Assembly (NCBI GenBank): GCA_964503965.1
Contig: CAZDCK010000012.1
Coordinates: forward strand, 12,371 to 76,370
Direction: 5' to 3'
DNA: 64,000 nucleotides
From: Eutrophocola sp964503965
Lineage (GTDB): Bacteria > Pseudomonadota > Gammaproteobacteria > Pseudomonadales > Pseudohongiellaceae
Part shown: positions 44,522-53,770 of the stretch, in pieces
Numbering within the stretch: the first letter of the stretch is position 1
Layout: each line of letters starts with the position of its first letter
Translations under genes and position numbers: made by a program
Notes under the pieces: generated by a model
Databases searched by the model: none
What the model saw: only the letters and a program-made list of their open reading frames with translations
What the model was told of the DNA's origin: nothing

Positions 44522-46177
44522 ATGTTGCGCAAGCTGTTCAATCGACTGTCAGTTGTGTTTTTGCTGACAGGATTACTTGCCTGTTCCAGTGACGAACAGG
44601 TCAGTATGGATATGCCTGCCCGGGATGTTCCTGCTGACAATCCAATAAACAGTACTGCCCCCAATATCCTGCTCATCATTTCAGATGACGTTGGCATGGA
44701 TGTCACTACGGGTATGTCCCCAGGCATGATTGATGGCCTAGTGAGTCGTTATGGTCCCGATGGTCTCAATCACCCGCAATATTCCGCCATCGCCGGCAGC
44801 CCTGCATCAACCCCGATTCTGGATACCTTTGCCAGTGAGTCCATGGTGTTTACCAACGTATGGGCCCACCCTTTCTGTTCTCCCACGCGCGCATCCATTC
44901 TGACCGGGCTCTATTCAGCTACCCATGTCTTTACCTATGCAGATGCACTGTCACAGAACCATGATTCATTTGTTCGTATGCTCAAGGAAGACGGGGGCTA
45001 CAAAACAGCCGCATTTGGCAAATGGCACATGGCTGGTTTACCTGGTGAAGATGTCAGCTATCCCGGCATGAAGCCCAAAGAGGCCGGTTTTGATCTGTTC
45101 AAGGGCAATATGCATGCCGCGCTGCAGACATTCTGGGAATACGATTATGAAGTACAGGATGATAGTACTTCGGCCAGTCAATGGCGCACCGAACAGGCTC
45201 CGAAAAAGTCACTGCCCGGTATAGGACCGACCACGTTTGCTCCGGTGGTAAAAATTGCAGATACAATCGAGTGGATTCGGAGTAATGAGAGCAATAATCC
45301 GGATCAGCCCTGGTTCGCCTGGGTAGCCTTCAATCTTTCTCATGCCACCCGCCTGAGCGAACCCACCCAGATGGCTGTGCCGGATCGCGATACCCTCAAC
45401 AACGAAACCATTGCCGAAATACAAGCCTGTGGTGGGCAGTTCGGCACCCAGAATTTCGGCAATTGCCCGGGAGAGGTCCACATGCGTGCCATGACCAATG
45501 CCCTGGACACAGTAGTTGGAAAACTGTTCGAAGCGGTGGATGAAATTGACCCGAATACCGTGATTATTTACGTAGGGGATAATGGCACGCCAATGTACCA
45601 GCGTCCCAATCTGGATTTTATAGACAATATGTATATTACCCGTGATGGTCGCGGCAAGGGGACAGCCTATGAGAGTGGAGTACGTGTGCCCATGGTGGTG
45701 AAAGGCCCGGGTATCATTCCGGGATTATCGAAGGAGTTTGCCAGTGCCGCGGATATCTTTCCCACCACGTTGTCCCTGGCTGGTTTGCAGTCTCCGGCCA
45801 TGGTAAATAACAGTGCTGGCACGGCCACTATTCCACTGGATTCCGTCTCCCTGGCACCGATACTGAAGAACCAGGCGGCGCATGTCCGTGACCCGGATGA
45901 GGGTTACCTGATGACAGAGACGTCGAATCTCATGACTGGCGGCACCCTGCATCTGGGGGCCCGTAATGGCAGCCACAAGATTGTCTGTATCGGTGGTGTT
46001 AATGAACAAGCGTGTGAGTTTTATGACCTGAATCAAGATCCACTGGAAGAGTATCCGCTGGCTATTCCCCCAAACTGCACTGCCTATGATGATGGTAGCT
46101 GGACAGCGGAGGATGAAGCCTGGCACTACTGCCGGCTGGTGGATGTAGTGACATCAAATACTGAAATGTCTTTATAG
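44522..46177 (+). CDS. Secreted lipoprotein sulfatase (type I, alkaline phosphatase superfamily)
   Basis: Removes sulfate esters from an unknown substrate outside the cytoplasm. A lipobox (GLLACS) ends the signal peptide near residue 20. The sulfatase core has metal Asp pair LLIISDDVGMD, and the Cys-type formylglycine motif CSPTRASILTG with Cys119, meaning it needs a maturase (none in the window). Later metal ligands are in YVGDNGT. A good AGGAGGGGG site precedes the ATG. It leads the cluster sulfatase-NIPSNAP-propeller-PQQ dehydrogenase-DLH, which suggests a sulfated small molecule as substrate. Confidence 0.92.
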   Translation: MLRKLFNRLSVVFLLTGLLACSSDEQVSMDMPARDVPADNPINSTAPNILLIISDDVGMDVTTGMSPGMIDGLVSRYGPDGLNHPQYSAIAGSPASTPILDTFASESMVFTNVWAHPFCSPTRASILTGLYSATHVFTYADALSQNHDSFVRMLKEDGGYKTAAFGKWHMAGLPGEDVSYPGMKPKEAGFDLFKGNMHAALQTFWEYDYEVQDDSTSASQWRTEQAPKKSLPGIGPTTFAPVVKIADTIEWIRSNESNNPDQPWFAWVAFNLSHATRLSEPTQMAVPDRDTLNNETIAEIQACGGQFGTQNFGNCPGEVHMRAMTNALDTVVGKLFEAVDEIDPNTVIIYVGDNGTPMYQRPNLDFIDNMYITRDGRGKGTAYESGVRVPMVVKGPGIIPGLSKEFASAADIFPTTLSLAGLQSPAMVNNSAGTATIPLDSVSLAPILKNQAAHVRDPDEGYLMTETSNLMTGGTLHLGARNGSHKIVCIGGVNEQACEFYDLNQDPLEEYPLAIPPNCTAYDDGSWTAEDEAWHYCRLVDVVTSNTEMSL

Positions 46178-46226
46178 AGTGCCATTAACCTGTTCGGCAT
46201 GATCAAGTTACCAACGGAGAAAACCC

Positions 46227-46724
46227 ATGATTCCATCTACTAAAACGATTCGACATTTTACCGCTCTTATAACAATCCTTTTATCTGTGTCCGGTCTGGC
46301 AGCCAGTAACGATGCTCCCCTGCCACCGTGTGGACCCAAATCGCAGTTGGAAGGGGGTATAGCGGCTAATGTGGATGAAAATGCCCGCTGTTTTGAGCTG
46401 CGCATGTACACAGTTGATCCGGAACGTATCAATTCCGATGACTTCAATGGTGGTATCAATGAACTGCATCAACGCTTCCGTGAAGAGGAAGTCGCCATAT
46501 TTGAAAAGCATGGTGCTGAAGTCATCGGCGTCTGGCAGGATATCAACAGGCCCAATACCCTGATCTGGATGCTTGCCTATCGCGATCGGGATCATCGCGA
46601 CGAGGTCTGGGCTGGATTTGCTGCTGATCCAGCATGGGAAGTTTTGCGCAAAAAATACAATGTGCCCTTGATACGCCCGGAAGTATTCATGATGAGCAAT
46701 ACTGATTATTCGAACCTGAAATAA
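46227..46724 (+). CDS. NIPSNAP-family protein, exported
   Basis: A 165-residue protein with a signal peptide (ALITILLSVSGLAAS) and a NIPSNAP dimeric alpha-beta barrel domain: FELRMYTVDPERI, then EKHGAEVIGVWQDINRPNTLIWMLAYRDRDHRDEVW (one domain). Bacterial members are sometimes linked to catabolic genes, but no reaction is known. It is 49 bases after the sulfatase and 21 before the propeller gene, so probably co-transcribed. Confidence 0.82.
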   Translation: MIPSTKTIRHFTALITILLSVSGLAASNDAPLPPCGPKSQLEGGIAANVDENARCFELRMYTVDPERINSDDFNGGINELHQRFREEEVAIFEKHGAEVIGVWQDINRPNTLIWMLAYRDRDHRDEVWAGFAADPAWEVLRKKYNVPLIRPEVFMMSNTDYSNLK

Positions 46725-46745
46725 AAAAACTAAGGGAAATGGAAG

Positions 46746-47813
46746 ATGAAAAAACTGATTGCCCTTGCACCGTCAATACTGGCTTCGGTGGCTTTAGCAC
46801 AGGCCCCGGCCTCTACTTTCGATCGCGGTTCCAGTCTGCAGGCCTGGCAGGATCCAGCTTTTGAGGATGTGATTGCGACGTGCTCTACCCCTCCCGCTGC
46901 ATTTCGAATTGGCGGCGGTAACGCTGAAGACAACACTACGCCCCCCATGCCGAGTTTGCCCGTGGCTTCCAGTATTCCCGGAGTTATCCAGGGCGGTAAA
47001 ACCTGGCAGGTGGTATGGTCCTGGGAAGGGAATAATGCCGATGGCCCGATAGCTGCAGACAATGGCACCCTGATTTTTGCCAATAACGATGCTGGCAATG
47101 TCATGCAGCTCGACCCGGAAACCGGCCTGGCAGAAATTATTTATGAAGATATCAATACAGCCGGAGCGGTATCCCGCAACAAGAACGGAGACTTGTTTGT
47201 AGCCGTTCGCGGCATCGGTACCGGCATTTACCAGCTGGAACCCGAGCGCAGAGTGCTGGCGAATACGATCAATGGTGAACCGCTGGAATGTGCCGGTGGT
47301 GTCATGAATGACCTGGCTGCGGCTTCGAATGGTGGAGTATATTTTTCGGTGTCAGGCAGTGGTGTGTTTCATGCCGATCCACAAGGCAATGTGACCAAGT
47401 ATGGTGAAGTCCCCGGGGCCAATGGCATTATTCTCAGTGCGGATGAGGAAACGCTTTATGCGACTAACGGTGCTGAAGTAGTGGCTTTCGATGTAGCGGA
47501 AGATGGGGCCCTGGAGAACCAGCGTACCTTTGGCATGCTGCAGGGCGGCACCGGGGGGGATGGCTCAACCATTGACGAAGAAGGTCGACTGTACGTAGCA
47601 ACCGGGCAGTCAGCCGATGTGTTTTCTCCTGATGGTGAATTTCTGGGTTCCATACCAGGTCCCCGGGGTATGCACGGGGTTTTCTTCGGAGGTGAAGACA
47701 AACGCACATTATATGGCATTGTCTTTTATGGCACCTGGGGAACACAGGCGGCCCGTAATGCCATTGTCGGTATAGATACCATTGCGCAGGGTTATACCGG
47801 ACGGGCTAAATAG
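46746..47813 (+). CDS. SMP-30/gluconolactonase-like beta-propeller, exported
   Basis: Signal peptide (APSILASVALAQA) then a six-bladed propeller with lactonase-like segments: VSRNKNGDLFVA, VMNDLAAASNGGVYFS, GANGIILSADEETLYATN and TIDEEGRLYVATGQ. In family enzymes Asp and Asn at such turns bind the metal that hydrolyses lactones. Position directly before the PQQ dehydrogenase fits hydrolysis of a lactone made by alcohol oxidation. The substrate is unknown; some relatives are only structural propellers. Confidence 0.82.
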   Translation: MKKLIALAPSILASVALAQAPASTFDRGSSLQAWQDPAFEDVIATCSTPPAAFRIGGGNAEDNTTPPMPSLPVASSIPGVIQGGKTWQVVWSWEGNNADGPIAADNGTLIFANNDAGNVMQLDPETGLAEIIYEDINTAGAVSRNKNGDLFVAVRGIGTGIYQLEPERRVLANTINGEPLECAGGVMNDLAAASNGGVYFSVSGSGVFHADPQGNVTKYGEVPGANGIILSADEETLYATNGAEVVAFDVAEDGALENQRTFGMLQGGTGGDGSTIDEEGRLYVATGQSADVFSPDGEFLGSIPGPRGMHGVFFGGEDKRTLYGIVFYGTWGTQAARNAIVGIDTIAQGYTGRAK

Positions 47814-47840
47814 AAAAACTGAGAATCAAGGGGGAGAGAA

Positions 47841-49889
47841 ATGACTACATGGCTGGATAGCAAGTGCTTGAAAACCGCACTGGCAGTGATGTTTTGTTCG
47901 CTGCTGTCGAGCCTGCAGGCGCAGCCTGCGGCAGTGGATGATGAACGGCTGCTTGATGCAGATGCTGACATTGGTAACTGGCTAACCTATGGACGTACTT
48001 ACCAGGAGCAGCGCTTCAGCCCGCTTGACCAGATCAATGACGGCAATATCGACCAGCTGGGACTGGCCTGGTCGCTGGAACTGCCCACGAACCAGAACGT
48101 GGAATCCACACCGTTAGCCATTGATGGGGTGCTCTACCTGACCCTGCCCTGGAGCCGTGTTATTGCTGTGGATGGAAAAACCGGAGAGCAGCTGTGGCTC
48201 TATGATCCCCAGGTACCGGGCGAGTGGAATATCAACGTCTGCTGCGGCCTGGATAACCGGGGTGCTGCAGCCTATGAAGGAAAAATTATTTTTGGCACCC
48301 TGGACGGGCGTCTGATTGCCCTGGATGCAGCCACTGGCACAGAAGTCTGGTCAGTCAAGGCAACACCGGAAGGGCGTTATTCGATTACCGGTGCCCCACG
48401 GGTGGCAGATGGCAAGGTATTCATTGGTTCGGCCGGTGGTGAATTCGATGTACGGGGTCACCTGGATGCCTATGATGTGAATACCGGCGAGCGTCTGTGG
48501 CGTTTCTGGACGGTTCCCGGCAATCCGGCAGACGGATTCGAGGATGCTACCCAGGAAATGATTGCCGAGACCTGGATCGAGGCCGGCTGGTGGGACAAAG
48601 GGCCAGGCGGTACTGTCTGGGATGCCATTACCTATGACCCGCAGACAGACCTGGTGATTTTCGGTACGGGTAATGGTGCGCCCTGGGATGCGGTGGATCG
48701 TGATGCGGGGCAGGGCGATAACCTGTTCCTGTCTTCCATTGTTGCCGTCCATGCCGATGACGGCAGTTATGCCTGGCACTACCAGGAAACTCCCTGGGAA
48801 ACCTGGGACTATGACACTGGCCAACAGTTGATGCTGATGGACATGGAGATTGACGGAGAAATGCGTCACGTGGTGACCCAGGCCTCCAAGAACGGTTTTT
48901 TCTATGTCCTGGATGCGGCCACTGGCGAATTCCTCAATGGCGAGCCCTACACTGAAGTGAACTGGGCTACCGGCATCAACAAGGAAACCGGCCGCCCGTT
49001 CATTGTGCCCGAAGCCCGATACAACGTGACCGGAAAGGTCTACAACCTGGCCCCCGGACCCGCTGGCGGGCATGCCTGGCAGCCCATGAGCTACAGTCCG
49101 GAAACGGGACTGGTTTATATTCCATCAACCACCCACTGGACCCTGGTCGGTGATTTTGATGCCAGGGCGGCGCATCTTGAAGAAAACCCCAATGCCCGCC
49201 AGAGTTTCACTGGCAGACTGGTAGCCTGGGATCCGGTCAATCAGCGTGAAGTCTGGCGCGGAGAGGAACTGGTCAATCCGCGGGGCGGTGTGCAGGTCAT
49301 CGGCGGTGCTTTGGCCACTGCGGGCAACCTGGTTTTCAATGGTAATCTGCCGAAACAGGAAATTGTCGCTTACCGTGCAACAGACGGGGAACGCCTGTGG
49401 AGCTTTGATGCCAAAACAGCGGTTTTCCCCGGCGCCATTTCCTACCAGGTGGATGGGGAACAGTATCTGGCCATCGCCGTGGGAGGTCCTGTCCAGGGCG
49501 GTTACTATGCGCCCAATGGGGCGCGCCTGCTGACCTTCAAACTGGGCGGTAATGCAACGCTGCCCGAACTGCCGGCCTTTACCCAGCGCCCGATCAATCC
49601 ACCGCAGCAGTTTGCTTCAGAAGAGGTGATTAACCAGGGCGGGCGTGTCTTCGAGGAAAATTGCGCCATGTGTCACGGCCACGGTATTGCCCGGGCCCGT
49701 TCCAGTTTTCCGGACCTGAGAAGGACACCGGCCCTGCACAGCCAGGAGTTGTTCGACAATATTGTGCTGGGTGGACAACTGTCAGCCAATGGCATGGCCA
49801 GTTTCAGGGAATATATCGGCGAGGAAGAAACGACAGCAATCAGAGCCTATATCGTATCCCTGGCTCAGGAAGCGTTGTCTGAAGAATAG
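47841..49889 (+). CDS. PQQ-dependent alcohol dehydrogenase with C-terminal cytochrome c (quinohemoprotein)
   Basis: Periplasmic enzyme oxidising an alcohol with pyrroloquinoline quinone and passing electrons to a fused cytochrome c. Signal peptide, eight-bladed propeller with WSLELP/WLYDPQ strands, adjacent disulfide Cys pair in VCCGLDNRG, catalytic W-D-Y-D at residues 322-325 (catalytic Asp323 plus Asp325), Asn in GTGNGAPWD and Trp-rich blades follow. Heme motif CAMCH is at residues 608-612 with axial Met in GMASF. The Asp two positions after the catalytic Asp is the pattern linked to lanthanide instead of calcium. No PQQ synthesis genes lie in the window. Confidence 0.92.
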   Translation: MTTWLDSKCLKTALAVMFCSLLSSLQAQPAAVDDERLLDADADIGNWLTYGRTYQEQRFSPLDQINDGNIDQLGLAWSLELPTNQNVESTPLAIDGVLYLTLPWSRVIAVDGKTGEQLWLYDPQVPGEWNINVCCGLDNRGAAAYEGKIIFGTLDGRLIALDAATGTEVWSVKATPEGRYSITGAPRVADGKVFIGSAGGEFDVRGHLDAYDVNTGERLWRFWTVPGNPADGFEDATQEMIAETWIEAGWWDKGPGGTVWDAITYDPQTDLVIFGTGNGAPWDAVDRDAGQGDNLFLSSIVAVHADDGSYAWHYQETPWETWDYDTGQQLMLMDMEIDGEMRHVVTQASKNGFFYVLDAATGEFLNGEPYTEVNWATGINKETGRPFIVPEARYNVTGKVYNLAPGPAGGHAWQPMSYSPETGLVYIPSTTHWTLVGDFDARAAHLEENPNARQSFTGRLVAWDPVNQREVWRGEELVNPRGGVQVIGGALATAGNLVFNGNLPKQEIVAYRATDGERLWSFDAKTAVFPGAISYQVDGEQYLAIAVGGPVQGGYYAPNGARLLTFKLGGNATLPELPAFTQRPINPPQQFASEEVINQGGRVFEENCAMCHGHGIARARSSFPDLRRTPALHSQELFDNIVLGGQLSANGMASFREYIGEEETTAIRAYIVSLAQEALSEE

Positions 49890-50036
49890 CCGGATATCAC
49901 GGAAAGGAAGCGGGCCGTAAGAATTAACTGTGAGTGGGTTGAGAGTGTATTGAGAGTCGGCAGGGAACGCGCATTACCATAACTTGACAAGATGTCAGCC
50001 GACCTTTTTAAAACATATTTTCACCGGGAGAACAGT

Positions 50037-50957
50037 ATGACCGATAAACCATCAAAGGAACGCCGTACGGTTCCACACGAAGCTGTCGCACTGTATGACG
50101 AATTCATCCATGGTCACATTGATCGGCGCGCCTTTCTCAATGGCGTCAGAAAATACGCTGTTGCCGGACTCTCGGCCGGCGCCATTGTCGATGCCCTGAT
50201 GCCGGACTATGCCATGGGCCAGCAGATCGCCCGTGATGATGAGCGTATTCGCGCCGAGTATGTCACTGTTCCATCTCCGGATGGACATGGATTTATCCGG
50301 GGCTACCTGGTCCGGCCATACAGCGCCGATAGTCGTTCTGCCGAGCCGGCAAAATTACCGGGCATTGTGGTTATCCATGAAAATCGTGGCCTTAATCCCC
50401 ATACTGAAGATGTGGCACGTCGTCTTGCCCTGGCCAATTTCATGGTCTTTGCACCGGATGTGCTGACATCTGTTGGTGGTTATCCCGGAGACGATTATCA
50501 GGGGGGGCAGCTTTTCCGCGACCTTGATGCGGACAAGCGATTCGAGGACCTGGTCGCTGCGGCCTACTGGCTGAAGAATCGTGATGACTGCAGTGGAAAG
50601 ATTGGTGTTACCGGTTTCTGCTATGGGGGCAGCATGTCAAACCAGCTGGCTGTCCGTCTGGGCGATGATCTGTCAGCAGCCGTGCCATTCTACGGCGGTG
50701 GTGTTTCTTCAGACGATGCCCGCAATATCGGTGCAGCAGTCATGGTGATGCATGGTGAGAACGACACCCGCCTGGTCAGCGCCTGGCCGGATTATGAAGA
50801 AGCCCTTTCAGCGGCGGGTGTGACCCATGAAGGACAGATATATCCGGATGCCGGACATGGATTCTTCAATGATGCAACGCCGGAACGGTACAACGAGGCT
50901 GCGGCTACTGATGCCTGGAAGAAAATGGTTGGGTGGTTTAATACTTACGTGAGGTAA
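50037..50957 (+). CDS. Dienelactone hydrolase family protein with Tat-like leader
   Basis: Alpha/beta hydrolase with catalytic Cys in GFCYGGS, Asp in MHGENDTRL and His in PDAGHGFF. The N-terminus DEFIHGHIDRRAFLNG is followed by a hydrophobic stretch, resembling a Tat leader. The ATG at 50037 follows GGGAG; the frame runs back to 49992. It is the last gene of the sulfatase-PQQ cluster (147 bases after the dehydrogenase) and probably hydrolyses a lactone or ester product. Length is 306 residues. Confidence 0.88.
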   Translation: MTDKPSKERRTVPHEAVALYDEFIHGHIDRRAFLNGVRKYAVAGLSAGAIVDALMPDYAMGQQIARDDERIRAEYVTVPSPDGHGFIRGYLVRPYSADSRSAEPAKLPGIVVIHENRGLNPHTEDVARRLALANFMVFAPDVLTSVGGYPGDDYQGGQLFRDLDADKRFEDLVAAAYWLKNRDDCSGKIGVTGFCYGGSMSNQLAVRLGDDLSAAVPFYGGGVSSDDARNIGAAVMVMHGENDTRLVSAWPDYEEALSAAGVTHEGQIYPDAGHGFFNDATPERYNEAAATDAWKKMVGWFNTYVR

Positions 50958-51136
50958 AGTGCACTCATGAAAGCAACTGGCTTGTAATCTGTTGTTCCGG
51001 TGCCCGCCCGGGACGTTAAATCCGGGGAGCGGTTTTGGACATAATGCGGCTTATAACCTTTAAAATTTCCAGACTGCTCTCATAATAGGCAGCAGCTGGA
51101 TCGAAAGATCCTGAATTCAACGGCCTGGTGGTTTCC

Positions 51137-51409
51137 ATGATGCAACCCAAACTAGCTCTCTATATCTCACCATTGTGTGGGTTTTGCCACTATGTCTTGT
51201 CAGCCATACAGGATCTGGGGCTGGATGTGGAAATTCGCAATGTAGCCACAGATAGACAACACCTGGAAGATCTGTTTCGGGCCCGCCAGCGAACCACGGT
51301 TCCGGTACTAAGAATTGCCACTGACGATGATGAACAGTGGATGCCTGAATCCCGGGATATCGTAGCCTATCTGAGAGATTTCAAAGAGAGTCCTAACAAC
51401 CCGGCCTAA
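51137..51409 (+). CDS. Glutaredoxin-like protein
   Basis: Small thiol oxidoreductase with active site SPLCGFCHYV (C-x2-C) near residue 15 and the cis-Pro segment TTVPVLRI. A GTG three codons upstream is an alternative start. It stands alone between the DLH gene and a minus-strand frameshifted gene; the partner is unknown. Confidence 0.85.
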   Translation: MMQPKLALYISPLCGFCHYVLSAIQDLGLDVEIRNVATDRQHLEDLFRARQRTTVPVLRIATDDDEQWMPESRDIVAYLRDFKESPNNPA

Positions 51410-51425
51410 AGTCTGCTTGGGCCAC

Positions 51426-51654
51426 TCAGTCGAGATGATTCATGGCTCTTTCGAGGTGTTCTATCAGCGCCTCATACTGCTTTTTTGGTGGCCAGCGGGA
51501 AATCCCCATAGCGGCATCTGAGCACATCATGGTGATCCACATAAACCATCTGTTTTTGCAGGTGGGTCAGGTACTGTTCCCGGGTCAGGTCAAGCATCCC
51601 GGGGACATCCATCACCTCGGTATCTTTCGGAATATCAATCTTCTTGTAACTCAT
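51426..51654 (-). pseudogene. Small conserved-looking gene with a frameshift at an A6 run
   Basis: The first 60 residues (MSYKKIDIPKDTEVMDVPG... HHDVLRCRYGDFPLATKK) end in AV and a stop. Removing one A from the six-A run (T6 on the plus strand, 51481-51486) joins it to QYEALIEHLERAMNHLD ending at 51426, a natural helical tail. I do not recognise the family. The break may be a real mutation, an assembly error, or slippage at A6. Confidence 0.6.
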
Positions 51655-51735
51655 CGGCGCCTCCGAATTATCATGTTCCTGTTACTTGCAAGGCCTTTGA
51701 TACACCAACAGTGCAACTAAATAAAGCATAAAAAA

Positions 51736-51768
51736 GGGCAGTGCCAGTTTTGATGACTGGCACTGCCC
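51736..51768 (-). terminator. Rho-independent terminator of rhlE
   Basis: Perfect 13-base stem: GGGCAGTGCCAGT at 51736-51748 pairs with 51756-51768 around a seven-base loop. On the minus strand the stem is followed by TTTTTT, and rhlE ends 21 bases upstream, at 51789. Confidence 0.85.
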
Positions 51769-51788
51769 TGGTTTTACCAATAAATTGG

Positions 51789-53276
51789 TCAGGCGACTTT
51801 TTTTCCACCAAACAGGCTTTTCAGTTTCGCCATTGCTGACTTTCCAGCCTGTGGAGCAGGATTGCTGCTCTCCCGTGAGTTGCCATTATTGCTTTGCTGT
51901 CGGGCTTCCTGTGGGTTGCCGGCCTTGGCGCGCGTACGTCTGCGACGCTTGGGACGAGACTGTTGCTGACTGTCTTCATCATTGGCCGAACGGGTACGAC
52001 GCTGCTGATTCCGGGCAGCGGCCTTGCCAGCCGGTTTGTTATTACTCCGTCGACGACGGTTTCTGTTCGGCTTAATCTGGCTGGACTTTTCTTCATTCTT
52101 TGCAGAGCTGTTTTCGACATTATCCTGACTGATATTTCCGGATGTTTCTGCCTCGGTGAAGGCAGGCAGGTCGGCAATCTCCACCTTGCGCTTGATCAGC
52201 TTTTCGATATCCCTGAGAAGGGATTTCTCTTCAGGACTGACCAGTGACATGGCCAGGCCGCTAGCACCGGCGCGTCCGGTACGACCAATACGGTGGACAT
52301 AGTCTTCAGAGACATTAGGCAGGTCAAAGTTGATGACGCGCGGAAGATCATCAATATCAATACCACGGGCAGCAATATCTGTAGCGACAAGGACCTGGAT
52401 GCGGTTGTTCTTGAAATCATCCAGTGCCTTGGTGCGCTGGTTCTGGCTCTTGTTGCCATGGATGGCAGCAGCGGTGACGCCATCCCGACCCAGTTTTTTG
52501 ACGAGGGCATTGGCGCCATGTTTGGTTCTGCTGAAGACCAGGGTCTGGTCCGCTGTGGAACGCAGTACTGTGCTCAGTAAACGGAATTTATCGGCTTTTT
52601 CGACATGGTAGGCACACTGGGTGATGATCTCCACAGTGGAGTTACGCGGGGCTACATCAATTTCTACCGGTTTGTAACAAATGGTTTTTGCCAGGGTGCG
52701 GATCTCACTGGAGAAAGTGGCCGAGAACATCAGGTTCTGACGCTTTTTCGGCAGGAGTTTGAGTATGCGCCGAATATCATGGATGAATCCCATGTCGAGC
52801 ATGCGGTCAGCCTCATCCAGTACCAGTATTTCCAGCGCGCCGAATTCAACGGCGCCCTGTCCGTGCAGATCGAGCAAGCGACCAGGCGTTGCCACAAGAA
52901 TATCAGCCCCTTTGCGCAGTTTGTCTTTCTGTGGGTTGATACCAACGCCCCCAAAAACAACAACGGATTTCAACGATTCATGGGCACCATAGGTTTTAAC
53001 GCTGTCTTCCACCTGGGCAGCAAGTTCACGTGTGGGGGTCAGCACCAGCGCGCGTACCTGTTTGGGTTTTGCCTGTTGTCCTTCACCAAGACGCTGTAAC
53101 AGAGGCAGGGTAAAACCGGCGGTCTTGCCGGTGCCGGTCTGGGCAGCGGCCATTACATCGGTACCTTCAAGTATGGCGGGAATTGCCTGGGCCTGGATTG
53201 GTGTAGGGCTTGTATAGCCTTGTGCATGAACTGCACGTAGCAGGGAATCCTGTAAATTCAGGGTATTAAAACTCAT
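51789..53276 (-). CDS. rhlE: DEAD-box RNA helicase RhlE
   Basis: ATP-dependent RNA remodeller in ribosome assembly or mRNA turnover. Q motif TSPTPIQAQAIPAIL, Walker A AQTGTGKT, DEAD in VLDEADRML, SAT in FSATF, and the C-terminal ATDIAARGID and HRIGRTGRAG are all present. The tail after residue 390 is rich in Arg, Gln, Asn and Lys (RNA-binding, disordered). Length is 495 residues. It interrupts the two PQQ-dehydrogenase clusters. Confidence 0.95.
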   Translation of the reverse strand: MSFNTLNLQDSLLRAVHAQGYTSPTPIQAQAIPAILEGTDVMAAAQTGTGKTAGFTLPLLQRLGEGQQAKPKQVRALVLTPTRELAAQVEDSVKTYGAHESLKSVVVFGGVGINPQKDKLRKGADILVATPGRLLDLHGQGAVEFGALEILVLDEADRMLDMGFIHDIRRILKLLPKKRQNLMFSATFSSEIRTLAKTICYKPVEIDVAPRNSTVEIITQCAYHVEKADKFRLLSTVLRSTADQTLVFSRTKHGANALVKKLGRDGVTAAAIHGNKSQNQRTKALDDFKNNRIQVLVATDIAARGIDIDDLPRVINFDLPNVSEDYVHRIGRTGRAGASGLAMSLVSPEEKSLLRDIEKLIKRKVEIADLPAFTEAETSGNISQDNVENSSAKNEEKSSQIKPNRNRRRRSNNKPAGKAAARNQQRRTRSANDEDSQQQSRPKRRRRTRAKAGNPQEARQQSNNGNSRESSNPAPQAGKSAMAKLKSLFGGKKVA

Positions 53277-53770
53277 AAATATTTTCTCAATTTACACTGC
53301 ATCGGGTTTTACCCGTGCAGCAATTTATTCTACTGGCAAGGCGCAGGCATGAACGATCATGGCAAGGGATCAAGCCGGTAATTCAAAGCTGACCTTCAGT
53401 GAACTATTCAATAAAGTTCATCGCACTCAATGTTATGCCATTATCAGCATGATATCGGGCGAAAAGGTTGCACGTGTGTGCAGGAGGTCGATAGGAAACT
53501 GCGTGAAAGGGAGATGCCCAGATGAGTGAACAGCGCGTCTTGCAAGAGCCGGATTCATGAAATATCTGCCTCATAAATCCTCTAAAGAATCTGCACCGGC
53601 TGCCGGAAATATTCAATCAACGGGCAACCGAGGTGGACACTGTAACACAGTACTGGTCAAAAAGGTGGATAAAGCGGACAACAGGGATTTCTGTTCAGGT
53701 CCCTGTTGTCCAGATAATTGGCTGGTTAAGTAGCGCTTCAATATTCGTCAGGAATGTGAAAGTGCAGCGC
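53277..53770. other. Gene-free gap with a 12-bp perfect hairpin
   Basis: No supported gene in about 490 bases. At 53676-53687 and 53700-53711 GGACAACAGGGA pairs perfectly with its complement around a 12-base loop. It lies downstream of the minus-strand propeller gene, so it could terminate or stabilise its RNA, but no clean T-run follows. The rhlE promoter must lie at 53280-53400. Confidence 0.5.

Noticed and set aside
53404..53616. 70-residue minus-strand reading between rhlE and the propeller gene
   Set aside because: No signal, no family resemblance and composition unlike neighbouring genes; treated as noise.
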